This document shows, piece after piece, positions 9,569-21,173 of a DNA stretch of 64,000 bases. The DNA is from Sclerotiophoma versabilis. Its lineage: Eukaryota > Ascomycota > Dothideomycetes > Pleosporales > Didymellaceae. The notes beneath the pieces were generated by a model. It had not been told where the DNA came from. It saw only the letters and a program-made list of their open reading frames with translations, and did not search any database. The position numbers were made by a program, and so were the translations under genes. Location: NCBI GenBank assembly GCA_012274445.1, contig JAAROD010000054.1, positions 1,116,001-1,180,000 on the forward strand, written 5' to 3'. The stretch's first letter is position 1, and every line of letters begins with the position of its first letter.

Positions 9569-11949
9569 CTACAACTCCTCCAAATCCTCATCAAATTCAT
9601 CAAGGACAGGGAAGTCACCAGCCTCACAGCGCTCCGGCCTGACAAACACGCCACAGTTGTTGCCGCACTCAAAGTATCGCTTACCCTTGACCGAGCCGTC
9701 ATTTTTACCAGTCGGTTCGTCGAGCGTGACGCCGACCCAGGCTCCTATGCCAGGAATCTCCGGGATAAGACCGGTGTAGCTCACTGTCCCTCTTCGCGCA
9801 TCAGATTCAGGGAGGAGGCGCACACGGCCGCCTACGACGAGGCCTGGAATTGAGTCAGCTGCGGATTCTTGCCGTGACGGCCATGTTTGATCATGAGCGC
9901 GGGTAATGTAGTGGGAACGTGAAGACATGATGGGGAATGCGGGGTTCGATCAAGCGCTTAGGAAGAGTCGAGAGTCGTGCATCTCTTGGATAAGAGAGAC
10001 GGGCCGCAGGTGCGTCACGCACACCGACCGATTGCACGTGGATACCACACAGCATCCCCAGTGAGGCTATTGTGCGGACGGGGAAGCGGGCCGTGGCAGG
10101 GCTAAGCTCGGAATGTTGCCTCGCGAGATACAGGTTCGTGAGGTTCAAGGTCGGCTGGTGCCAGTTCACATTGTCGAAGCCGCGGAAGCAGAGCGCTTGT
10201 TGTTGAGATCTGGGTGGTTGCACAATCGAGGCTCGTGCTTGCTACGCCACATCCGGATCAAGCAGAAGAACGCCAAGTTTGTCATGCTGCTGATGACATC
10301 TCATGCTCGAATTGAGACCCGGCGCCTAAGTAGAGGTGATGTGCAGCGGTGCTTTCGACGCCAAGTAATGTTGGCGAATCTAGGAAAAGGCGTTGCTGAC
10401 CTCGGCGATTGGTCCCGAGAGGATGGATGATACAACGCGACCTCGGAAGCGATAAGCCTCGCTGACTGATCTCCAGTTTACATACGAATCTTGATGTCGT
10501 CTTCGAATCATGGAGAAGGCACAGCAATGGCTTCCTTCGCTGCACCGTGCATGCGCTCGAGCAAGGTGAAGATGCACAGTGCTAGAATTGGAAGATTGTC
10601 GTGAGATGCCAAACAGCATGGCGATCCCCGTAGAGTCTTCTTTAAGCTGAACGCATTCCCTTTGGGTACTTCGTTTCCGGGGGAAATTGGAGGATGAGAC
10701 ACTGTGTGGCCTCCTGCATTGGAGCGTGGCGGAGTAGGTGGAGAGAACCCTCCGTATGCAGCTGTCTTCTTCGAGCAGCATTTGAAGCATGGCACACTCG
10801 GAATCTGTTCATATAGCCAGATGGGCTGTGCCTTTGTCCATCCTCATATATGCAGTGCACACTTACTTTTGCAGTTGCATGCCGCGACCGTCGCAATTGA
10901 AAGAGTCAAGTGTCATGGGGTGTGATGGAGATAATGAGAATATGCAGCTTACCTCTTTCCTCTATCTCACGTTCAGAAGCGAGAACCTTTTGTTGCTCTA
11001 TGGTGGGTGCGTCTGGGTCAAACCGACCGAGCTTCTGGGCTTTCTTCCAAGCGAGAACACTATCAGTTCGAGTTTCGTATTCTGCCGTTGGCATCACATA
11101 TTTGTCCACGGCTGATAGATCTGAGAAATTTGTTCGAGCCGCAGGTGGGCGTGTATCGACAACCTATGATTGACTCGTTAGTATCGAATCATGTTGATAT
11201 GCAGCGATTCGTCGACGGAGCATTGTTGGGGGAGATCTTCTGGGTATAGCTTGCCAGCCTCAGTGTGAATGTGGAAGTGTCTCAATGGAAAACAGCCCAG
11301 GACAAAAAAGCAATGCTAGACGCAGAATGATCAATGTTAGCGTGTGACTAGGGCTACATGCGAAATGTCCGTGAGTAGCATCCCACGATCTATCAAGTTT
11401 GTTGAGGGACAACTCGAAAGCATCTCCACCGTTCGAGGCTAACGAGGGGCACGGCGGGGCGTCCATGCCATGCATTAAGAGTCGTGTTGGCAACAGCCTC
11501 AGAATTACGGCCGAGGTGGCATATGGCAGCTCAGAGTAGAGCCCTCCAAGGTTGCCTAGCGCACAAGAGACGTGCGCGCAACTGAATTAAGACAGGTGAG
11601 ATGTGGCAGATGGGGAGAGGCCAGCAGTTGTTGGCTAAGACTGGGAGCTGCAGAGCTGATGTTGCGGAGATAGGAGAAACAGAAATGACACACTTACAGT
11701 TATCTCGGCATATTGCTGCAGAGGGAACTGCGCCAACCGCGTCTGTTCCTCGTCCAGTGCTGTAATTGGTACAGCATCTTGAGATCCAACTCGAAGAGAC
11801 AGCTGTTGGCTGCTTGCAGGCACTCCAGTGATCGGCTCCAGTCGGCTCTTCAGGTGAGCAATACTCCACGATGGCGAGATGCGGCGTTCGGAGGACGAGT
11901 TAGGGGAGCTGATGAGAAGCGGTACGTCTGCCATGCTTTGGAGTGACAT
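9569..11949 (-). CDS. alf1: Tubulin-folding cofactor B (Alf1/TBCB)
   Basis: Three exons on the minus strand: 11949-11698, 11163-10953 and 9843-9569, all phases agreeing, giving 245 residues, the normal family length. Exon 1 encodes the ubiquitin-like domain. Exon 2 encodes the linker VVDTRPPAARTNFSDL...VDKYVMP and AWKKAQKLGRFDP. Exon 3 encodes the CAP-Gly domain (RRGTVSYTG, GAWVGVTLDEPTGKNDGSVKGKRYF) and the acidic C-terminal tail that contacts tubulin. It acts in the cytosol with cofactors E and others in alpha/beta-tubulin folding and dissociation. The oddity is intron length: 534 bp and 1109 bp, against 40-110 bp for most introns here, although donors (GTAAGTG, GTAAGC) and the acceptors are canonical. 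The 3' end faces the Far11 3' end (convergent). Confidence 0.9.
9844..10952 (-). other. 1.1-kb intron of the cofactor B gene
   Basis: The intron joins ...REIEERG to LVVGGRVRL in phase with canonical ends (GTAAGC; branch ctgac and ttccag). It contains open stretches on both strands (for example 10113-10430 + and 10380-10790 -) without family motifs. No terminal repeats or transposase remains were seen. It may host a nested transcript. Confidence 0.6.
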
Positions 11950-14900
11950 ATTGGGTTGCGGGAGGCGGACAGGAACAAACTAGCGGGGTAAACCGAAGTT
12001 AGGTCACGAAGTGATATCGTTTTGGTTGGCGTGGAGGCGTGGATGTGTAAGTGCAGTAGCTACTGCGCCAGTAGCGGTAGAAATCTCGAATGGCAAGCGC
12101 GGCTAGGTCGCCAGCGCAGCACCTGCTGTCACTAAGTGGGCACGTATCACTGAACCCGCAATCCTGAGAACTGGAAGTTGAAAGAGCTGATGAGCTCGCA
12201 ATACAGATACACACTTGCAGAAGAACACACGTCCATGTTTAGATGCAAGTTACACACCAGCCACGTGAGCTGTATCGGGAAGGCTAAGCGAGTGCCAAGA
12301 CCGTGGTTCGTTCGAGCTTGGTGAATGTTGCTGACGGCACCTCAGCGGACGTTATGGCAGCACAATCTGGCTGACCCCACGCGCTGCTTTTGGTGACGGC
12401 GGTCAGCAAGGGAGTAGCGAATACGGTCTCACAAGCGACAACGACGTCCTCCACCTGTCGGAATTGCCCATAATGGCGTGTTTCGGCCTTGACGTCTGAG
12501 GAGCTTGTGTTAGGCCATCAATGGCTCGAGCTCTCATCCAGCAATGGCTCGAAACCATCCGCTCGCCAGCCAGGTCTGGAGTTATTGCGGCTAACTATAT
12601 GCTTCACATCCTTTGGCCCACTGATGGCGGTGGTTCTGAGGCGCCATTGTCCGGTGTGTATGGGTGAACATGAATCGAACACAGTGCTCGCCACCAGCCT
12701 CAGCTTTACTGAGTTCGGCGGTCTAGCGACCAATCACAAGAAAGCTTCACCGCTTCCTCTGGAAATGTCATCTACGCCCCAAAATACCGGTTCAATGTAC
12801 TGCGCCAGGGTGCATTCACTTTGTGCCAGCATGATGAACTGTTTGGCTGGGTGGCCGCCAACTGGCATCACCATTCGTCTACATTAGGTTAACCAGCCGG
12901 GGCATCCATAGCCAGCTGATTGCAGAGTGCGAGGCTGTGTGACACGCAAGCAAGAGCCCGCAAAAGTGGCTCCTGATCCAACAGTCGATGTCGTCGAAAC
13001 GCCGCTGCTGTGGCCGGGGTCTGGGAAAGGTTTGGCCGTCATGCCACACACAAATTGCAAAACACCTTGTGTGGGGTCCTTTGATCCTGTCAAGACGCGC
13101 TTCGCCGTCAGCCCTTTTATTCAAGCGTGGAGAGCGCACAGAACCACTGTTCACTCGAACCCAGCTAATGCACCTCGGCCTCTTGGGTCCGACAGCACAG
13201 CCCATCTCGAACTGATTCATCAAACGTCGGCTTCGGGCAGCACTCACCGCCATGTACATCATTACGAATCCCTGACTGTTTGTACTGTGTGATGCAATAA
13301 TCGGCCAAGCGGCACGTCCAAGTTGTCGTGGCACGCGAATGCTCCAAAACTGGCTCGAAAATGCCTGACAACACCAGGCTTAAGCGCGGCAACGTGGACT
13401 CTGCAAGACAGCACAGAACTGAATGCGCCGCAGTTCGGCTGAGGCATGTCTCACGTGGCCGCGGTAGTACAGGTCGACAAAGTCAGCCTAGCCTTATAAC
13501 GGCCTGACCCGGAGCTACACAGAGGCTCCATCGAACACATGTGCAGCATCTTTGGTGCGCCATCGAAAGCTAAATGTCACGGCCATCACTCGGCAGTTCA
13601 CCGCGGTTCACCGCCTCTCGTGCTCCGAAGTAATGCCAACCGTTGAGAGAGACGGACATTGACATCCACTACGGAGTGAGTTGCCGAGCATGAACTGCAA
13701 AAGCAAGTATGGGCGTAGTTCAAAACACTTCCATCATGTCAGCATAAACACATCACCATCTGCACCGCCATAATGAAGTCAGCGTTCGCTACTGCGACCT
13801 CTGGCGCCAGATTGCCGTAGGGTAGGGCGGGCGAAGGATGCTTGCAGATCTTGTTCGCCGCGCCAGGTCATCACGCTTCTGCATTTTTAGACATGACCCT
13901 TGACTTGACGTCCAACATCCCTGAACGCGTTCACCGCCGAGTTCAAGATCTCCTTCGCTGCCCTTTCTAGTCAACCCATCCGAGCATGCTCTGGTGATCG
14001 AAGAACTCTCCTGTTGTTGCCAGCGCTGCAAACGCCGCAGCCCCGACTCGGGGTGCATTGAGGCCTGACGAAGAGAAGGGCTTGAGTCGGGCTCAAGTGC
14101 GAGTAAGGCGAAGGCGAGTGACGAGGAGAAGGTGAACCAGATCTCCAGATGCGTTGTTCGTCGAAGTGGGGGTACGTCACCGCCATTATCCACGCTCGAC
14201 TGGAGAGACAGGATCTGCTTTTTCGTTACACTTGCGTTTGTAGACTTGCTCCTCAGATCGTTTCTTTTGATGCTCGCTAAATCCCCGGCAGACATGCTTC
14301 CTCAGATCAACAGTGCTGCCTCGGTGTGGTCTGTGGGTTAAAGGTGGCGCCGCCGGCACCACTCAAGGTAGTGGATAGCGCCAAAGTAGGCCGTGTCAAG
14401 TTCCTCAATCCCAAGCCCCCGGATCCCTACCGCTATGGGCAGTGAGGCGGCTCCTAGCCCAAGGGATGCATGTCTTCGTATTACACTTGACGCTAACTCC
14501 CTCTACTCAAACACCCATGCCCTAGTACTTTGACCCTGCCTACTCATCCTCCACTCTCGCCGGGCTGCATGCATCTTGCACCACGACGTTTCCCTACCTT
14601 CGACTGTTCTGCAAAATCGGTGGCTACGCGCATCTGTCATTTACGGACCCATTGGTTGGCCTGTTTCACGCCCCTGCCCAATTGACCTGGATCCTATACT
14701 AAGTAGCCTGAGTTGAGCGACCAGTCAGAGCCTGTAGACCCGTGGGTACCTCGCAACTGGTCACTTTAGCCTACATCGGCACCTCTAGCTTTATCTGAAT
14801 CTCGTCACTTCACAAACGCACTCAGCTTCACCTCCATCAACAGTCAGCAACCCACTGTCAATCCATCCTACCGTCCTGTTACCTCGAGGCCGAACCCACT

Positions 14901-15219
14901 CGCAAACCCAACCCCGATACCCCACGCTGGTTGGCCGCCGATCCAGCAACAACACATCGTTGCCTCTGCACTGCCACGCTTGAGATATCAGCACCAAGGT
15001 GCTTCATCAAAGAACCCATCTCTATCAGAACTCACTGCAAGACCTGATCTTGTGCAAAGCATTGATTATCGTCAGGTGATCGCTCTGCCTCTCTCTCTCC
15101 CAGTATCGACTGTCTTCTCCCGTCATTAAGCTCCAGACCCCTTAAGCCAGTGGAAAGAAGCCCCTCTGGACCATTCCATCAGTATATGGCCTTGCCATAA
15201 GATACTCTCTTCAACCAGT
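11950..15219. other. 3.3-kb gene-poor interval
   Basis: Between the divergent cofactor B and Myb genes. Several frames of 120-170 codons (12489-12887 +, 12879-13334 -, 13789-14295 -) overlap on opposite strands and show no recognisable motif or splice support. The last few hundred bases are C/T-rich and probably are promoter and leader of the Myb gene. Confidence 0.4.
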
Positions 15220-16778
15220 ATGGATATTAACCTCCTCCTTGAGCCCCGTGGTTCCGAGTCGCCAGCGAGTAAGAAGAGCTCAGCTTCAGTAGCTTCGAAT
15301 TCGACAGTGGCAAGAACGTACACAACAGCTCCTTCAGCTTACACCACATCTCCCGCACATGGAGCCTCGCCTGCATATGCCAGCGGATCACCGTCATATG
15401 CGACATCGTCGCCTTACGGTCCCAACCCTGGCTATCCAGCCCAGGCACCAACATCAGCACCTTCAGCCCCCAGCGCAATGCTTGGTGGGCCTGTCCTCCC
15501 AGCCATCTCTGAGCTCCACCGACACCCAGATCCCTCGTCTCATCCTCAGTTTCGTCCGCTGTATACTGGACCTCCTGGCCCCGGTCCTGCCCATCACTGT
15601 CCACCTGGTTCTAATCGATCGCCTCCCCATCAGGTCATCAAACGACAGGCTTCGCAAACCCCCCTCCCGGACGAGAGTCCAGCTAAGAAGCAGTCGAAAT
15701 GGACGCCGGAAGAAGACAATCTTACCATCGAGCTGCGAGGCCAAGGCATGAAGTGGGATGACATTGCAAAACGCCTTCCGGGAAGGAGCTCGATCTCCTG
15801 TCGACTGCGCTATCAAAATTACTTGGAGAAGCGAGCTATTTGGGACGAGGAAAAGAAGAACAAGCTTGCGAGGCTCTACGCTCGGTACGTACACCTTACA
15901 CCCCCTGGATCACTGTTCAATTGCCCCTCTGTCAACAGCGTGCATTGCTCTCCTCAGCCCTGCTTCTGAATGGTGCTGCGGCTAGGACACGCTCCGTAAT
16001 TGTATTTTGAATCACCTACTAATAACGCCGTAGCTTCAAGGACCAGATGTGGCAGAAAGTGGCCACTGAGATGGGTATTCCCTGGCGGTCGGCCGAGTCC
16101 ATGCACTGGCAGCTGGGTGAGCAAGAGATGAGCGCGCGTGCGAACGCTCCGGTCTTCCAGCTTCATCCGTCTGCGACATCTAACAGCTCCCCTTCGCAAA
16201 ACGCCGCTGTACCTGCGCAAGCACCCGCACCTACCTCACATGGCTTCACTCCTGCCAACGCCGCTCAGCTGATGCCTAACCCTCCACCGGTACCTGCGCA
16301 GCAATACCAGGCAACCCCTCCCCCTCAACAAGGCCCAGTCCACTCCTTCCATCAACGTACCGATAGCGGATCGAGCCAAGGCCGACGCAGGAACGACTCG
16401 TTCAGCCGCCGACGCGCAAACACACTTTCAAGGTCCAGTGTTCCACCACAACTCAGCCAGCCACTGCCAAGAATACATCCCTCTTCAGCAGAAGACCTAG
16501 TGAGCGGAGCGAGGACAGCACCCGCCCCGACCATGCAATCAGACATCAAACGAGAGGGCTTCAGTTACATTGAACCATATCAAAAGAGATGGGAAGGTGG
16601 CGCTACAGGCCCAACACCGACAGACTTGGAAACGCGCAGCCAGGGAGGCAGAAGCCCGGACAGACAATCACAACGTAGTACGACAGGAAGCATCAAGAGC
16701 TTCAAACGAGAGTCTGGCGAGTTTGAGCGACCGACCACAACAGCCTTGCCTTCGCCGCCTGTTCCTGTAGCTCCTTGA
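15220..16778 (+). CDS. SANT/Myb-like DNA-binding protein
   Basis: Two exons (15220-15884, 16034-16778) with a 149-bp intron that restores RLYAR-FKDQMWQKV; 469 residues. The first 155 residues are Ser/Ala/Pro/Tyr-rich and likely disordered. A first SANT/Myb repeat (about 159-205: SKWTPEEDNLTIELRGQG, DIAKRLPGRS, CRLRYQNYL) is followed by a second, more divergent repeat (about 208-255: WDEEKKNKLARLY, WQKVATEMGIPWRSAESMHW). The C-terminal half is disordered, rich in Gln, Pro and Arg/Ser. This layout is typical of fungal Myb-like regulators acting on chromatin in the nucleus. I do not recognise a named orthologue. A long pyrimidine-rich region precedes the ATG. It is transcribed away from the gene-poor interval. 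Confidence 0.85.
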
Positions 16779-19700
16779 GCCTGCAGTCCCTTGGAATACG
16801 CCTGCAGCAATGGTATCCAACCCTAAGTCTGCAACACCTAATTCCTCACGATACCATCTTACGTATACGCGAGCGGGCTGGCACCGACGAGGAAATGTGA
16901 TGACGGTACGCCAACAAGTTGACTACACGGCGGCCTGACGTTTCAGGACATTTCCAACACACACATAAAGACAAAACGAAAAGAAGATCATAGGGGCATA
17001 GATGGGTCAAGATGGTTTCACACAGATTTCTCGAACGGCAATGATTGTGGCATTTAGCGTGGGTCAGGTTTGCACTTTGCTTCGGTTGTCCTTTCATCTT
17101 ATATTGTTTCGTTCAAACACCATAGCGTCGGAATTTCTTGGGTCAGCATGTCATTTGCCTGTTCTTGCATGTTTTAAACACATTTGGCGGTTGCGGTTGC
17201 GCATTTTGGGATTGGGTTCGAGGATATGTCTTACTCCACGACTTCATTAGCATTTTCTTATGAACGATTGCGGCATAGCGTGGCGAGGATACCTACATTG
17301 TACATTGAACCAAGCATCGGCCTGTCGGTTTCTTCAGCATAGCGAAGCATCTCTGCGTCATTGCATCGCGCTGCGCCAGCGCATAGATACCAGCATAGAA
17401 TACCATCTCGTTCTTGTCCGCGTCTAGTATCCCTCTACCGAAATCTCAAACTGGCAAATTCGCTGCCCGGACAAGCATTCCATGTTCCAGCTCGTGGCGG
17501 TGAACAACGGGTCCATTTTCAACTCGCTCGGCCGCCTCATTTACCCCAGATGATCGCTTGTGGTGACGTACTAACGAGAGGCTTGTATTCAGTCGGTCAA
17601 GAGCCGACTACGTGGCTACCTGCAGGTCGTGTTGTCAACTCTAGAGCCCGAATTAAAAATGGTGTGGTGTCTGAGCTGTTCGCACAGCCACACGCCTCAT
17701 CATTCTGCAGTCTTCGAGTCACGCTTACTCTCGCATGAACTTGGCTGAACCGTTCATCATCCTGTACCCATCTCCGAATGCAAACATGACAGCGCAGACC
17801 GTTCTTGTAGTTGCCTAGCCCTGCAAAAGGAAATTACTTGGCTGTTTGGCGTTCGCTGATCGGTCCTATCGACACCATGGTGCGGCGATCAGAACATTCG
17901 AGCATGCGTTCGAGAAGGGTCCCTCGAACGTCGGGCTGTAAGGCTGGAAACCATGGCGTCAAGAGGTGTTTTGGGATCATCCCTGCTACACATGCTTCGC
18001 TTCAACGCCATACTCTGGTGGACATTGACCGCTTCTTGCGTTCCAGACAGTCACATTGTTGCGGGTCTCATCTGTCAGCCTCCACGGCAGTGAACGGTTG
18101 CTCAATTTGGCAGATATTCGGCATTGACATTCATGCTTGTCTAGGGCAGGCAGAAAAGCCGACAAACACACATGACACGAACAAGTATTTACCGGGGCTA
18201 TTTGTCCGAATTGCATCCTGTTCCCGGGGTCGCATTGCTGCGAACATGTTCAAACATGCCAACCCTGCATGATCCAACCGCTTTTTCACCGGTGATCACT
18301 TTCCTTCGAGAAGGCTTCTCCGTGCACCACCTGTTCGCCAACGCGAATCATGACATCTGACACACGGTTTTGTGCCAGGTCGCCTTGTCGCAGAGTCATT
18401 CATTTCGATCGGACCTGTTCGCCCTGAGACGTCCTGCTCGATCTGCCGGGATCGCTGCCTCGGGCAAAACCTCGCCGTTGTCTGAGCACACACCACGAAC
18501 CATCCCTGGCGACCTGGGAACCATGAATCATATTGACAATCCCTCCAGCTTTCTTCCTGCCCAAAAGAGCTCTGACACCGGGCTAGACACGGAGAAGAAG
18601 CTTAGGAGTATTTCATGAGCCTTCGATCGTCATCTCCCGGCATGAGCTGGGGGTGCTGATATAGCTGGGAAGCCTTGAACAGCAACGCGACATTATGAAA
18701 ACGGCCAACCACTTTCAGAAGCGATGGTCGCTGTCAGAGTAACCTAGCTTGGCGGTTGAGCAGTTCGCATTGCTGCGAGCCCAAGCAGCAAGTGCACGAC
18801 GCCACAAACTCGTGAGGCAGCTCGCCTCGATTGTTCATCTGTACGATCACAACCGTGCTGCTCCAATACTAAAACTCGCCAACCTCACCGACACAAGAAA
18901 TGTTCAGAAAAGAGCTCTTGGAGATCCACTCCTGATGGAACCATTAACAAACAGACCGGTCAAGATCTTCAAAGGTCACGCGACCTCGTGGGTACTGGAA
19001 CGGCACATTCAGCATTAAATCCTGAAGCATCCTTGTTCACCTGGTGGAGCCCCAGAAAAAGACACCACGCGGCGATGATGCGTTCGGTGGATCGTAGCAG
19101 TCGGTTCGCACCAAAATATCCGCTAAAAAGACCGAAGCCCAGTCCGTCGTTTTCTGACATGACTCGGCTGACCGCTGTTCAGAGTTCGTTTGCAAAGCAC
19201 CGACACTAGCTTGTATGAATTCAAACGTGATTTGCCAGAGGCGCTGGGCAGGTTCCGGTACGTGTGGAGATCGTCACCGTATGTTCTGTTGTCTCGATGG
19301 GTTGTGCAGAACAGCTGATGAGACTAGGTTGTGTTGGCGGTCGATGAGCTCTGCGTACGGATGCCGTTTTCCACAGCTCCCCACATCTGACGGTGTTCAT
19401 GGCAAATTCCTACAGGTGCGGTGAGAGTTTACGTTTGGGAAGGTGGCTGCATTATTGCCCGTTTGGGCATACACGCACGTGAGAACGAGTGTTCACTTGG
19501 GCTGATCAATCCATATCATATATGTGAGCTTACTACCGAACGACAGTAGATGTCCGAATACTCAAAGCTCACGTCTATATTGTAAACTCGCTTGTGTCAA
19601 GATTGTACTCCGAGAAGCATCCATTCGACAACAATTCGCCTCCACACACCGCTTCCTTGGCCACCAGTCCCTACCCACCGCCTCTCGTGAACCTCGCCAC

Positions 19701-21173
19701 CCAACCGGACCCAGTCCACAATATCCAGATCGTGCATGCCTAGCCCCGGGCTTCATCGCAGAATTCCGAGCAACAATACAAAGATGGTCGAGGCTCCAAA
19801 CCGCCTTACCGAAGTTCCTGGACCTCAGATGCATCCAGGGACGCCTCTACTTGTCTTCACCGGACGACATCTGCGTCGAACCGCTGGCCTCTACACCGCC
19901 TCACACCGCTCAACGCTGGCCAAGTGGAGCTTGACAGCCTGTGAAGACAGCGTCCATCACATATCGACAAGGATAGAGCACGCCGTGCAATTCTGAACTT
20001 GAGTTTCCAGAAGCGTTCGTGCAATACTCGTCAACAATATTGGCGCCACAATGCAGCGCGCTGCAGCCACTCACCCACCCTTCGCCTTGATCCGATGCAG
20101 TAACCTGTTCTAGGGCTGGGCTCACCACTCGCCAACTCATCACGGTTACACAACGCTTGGGGAACCGGCAGCAGCCCCAACATGGCCGCCGCGACCAGCT
20201 AACTAAGAACGCACATGCGTCTAAGCCTCGTGCAACACACCATTAACGGGACACTCCCGCTTCCGCCTGTGGTACAGCTTTTGTCACTACTCTTGACACT
20301 GCGTTTGTGACGCAGAGATTGAGATCACAGCACACAGCAGATGCGTTGACGTTGCCAGCTGTAAGCGGGGTGTTGTGCAATGCTGCTAAGACGAGTTTGG
20401 GCAGGGGATATGCATGAACGCCTGAGGCGAGATGTCACTCCTTGACGGTGCTGGAGTGTGGATGGTTTAGTAGGAAAAGAAAGTGTTGCTAGTGGGCTGG
20501 AGGGAAATCTCTGCCGGCGGATAGGACATAACATCGTATCGTTGGGAGTCAGTCATTGATATTCTGGTGTTTTCAGGCGAACTTAATTAATCGTGTGTTG
20601 TTGTTTGTTTGGCTAAGTTGACAGCAAGGCTGAGCGTTGCGCCTACCTCCACCTCCATCCCAGCCCAGCGTTCTCGTTCTTGTCCGCCGTGGCACAACAG
20701 CGAGCAAGACAGAGACTGGTCCGGTTCTACGGCAGCTGTCCTTATCCTGGTGTGTCAGTGTCTTGAGTTCGTTCGTCTGCGAAGGTGACATCGACGGCTT
20801 GCAGTGTACAGCATGTCGCTTCAGTTCGCACAAGACGTGCGTAGTTCCGATGTTGTTTCACTTCGCCGCGAGAATTGCCTTTTGTAGACGCATCGTGAGA
20901 AGGATTCTGGAGCGGTGAAGGGCATGAGTGTGTCGATTCGATACTAGGGAACAGGATCGGAAGTTCGCACATGGGGTCATGTAGAAGAGGAATGGATGCG
21001 AGCAAAAGATGCGAGACGAGGAGCGCAGTGCGATCGACACCAGCTGTACAAAGCGAGAATTTCATTTAGGGGATCGAATATCGTAGGCAACAATTCGATT
21101 TGCATGAAAACGCGCCTTTGTCCGCTGATTGCATACAGGAAGCAACACTCCTGTAGCACAAGTAATGCATAGC
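16779..21173. other. 4.4-kb gene-poor interval
   Basis: Between the Myb gene and the mif2 3' end. Frames up to 153 codons (17811-18272 +, 19524-19934 +) have no family motif and no supporting splice sites. I found no terminal repeats, transposase motif or tandem array. It could hold non-coding transcripts or very old decayed elements; nothing can be supported. Confidence 0.4.

Noticed and set aside
10113..10430. 105-codon plus-strand frame inside the 1.1-kb cofactor B intron, considered as a nested gene.
   Set aside because: No recognisable motif or splice support; kept only as a possibility in the intron note.
12879..14295. Minus-strand frames of 151 and 168 codons in the 11.95-15.2 kb interval.
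   Set aside because: No family motifs, no splice support and overlapping frames on the other strand.
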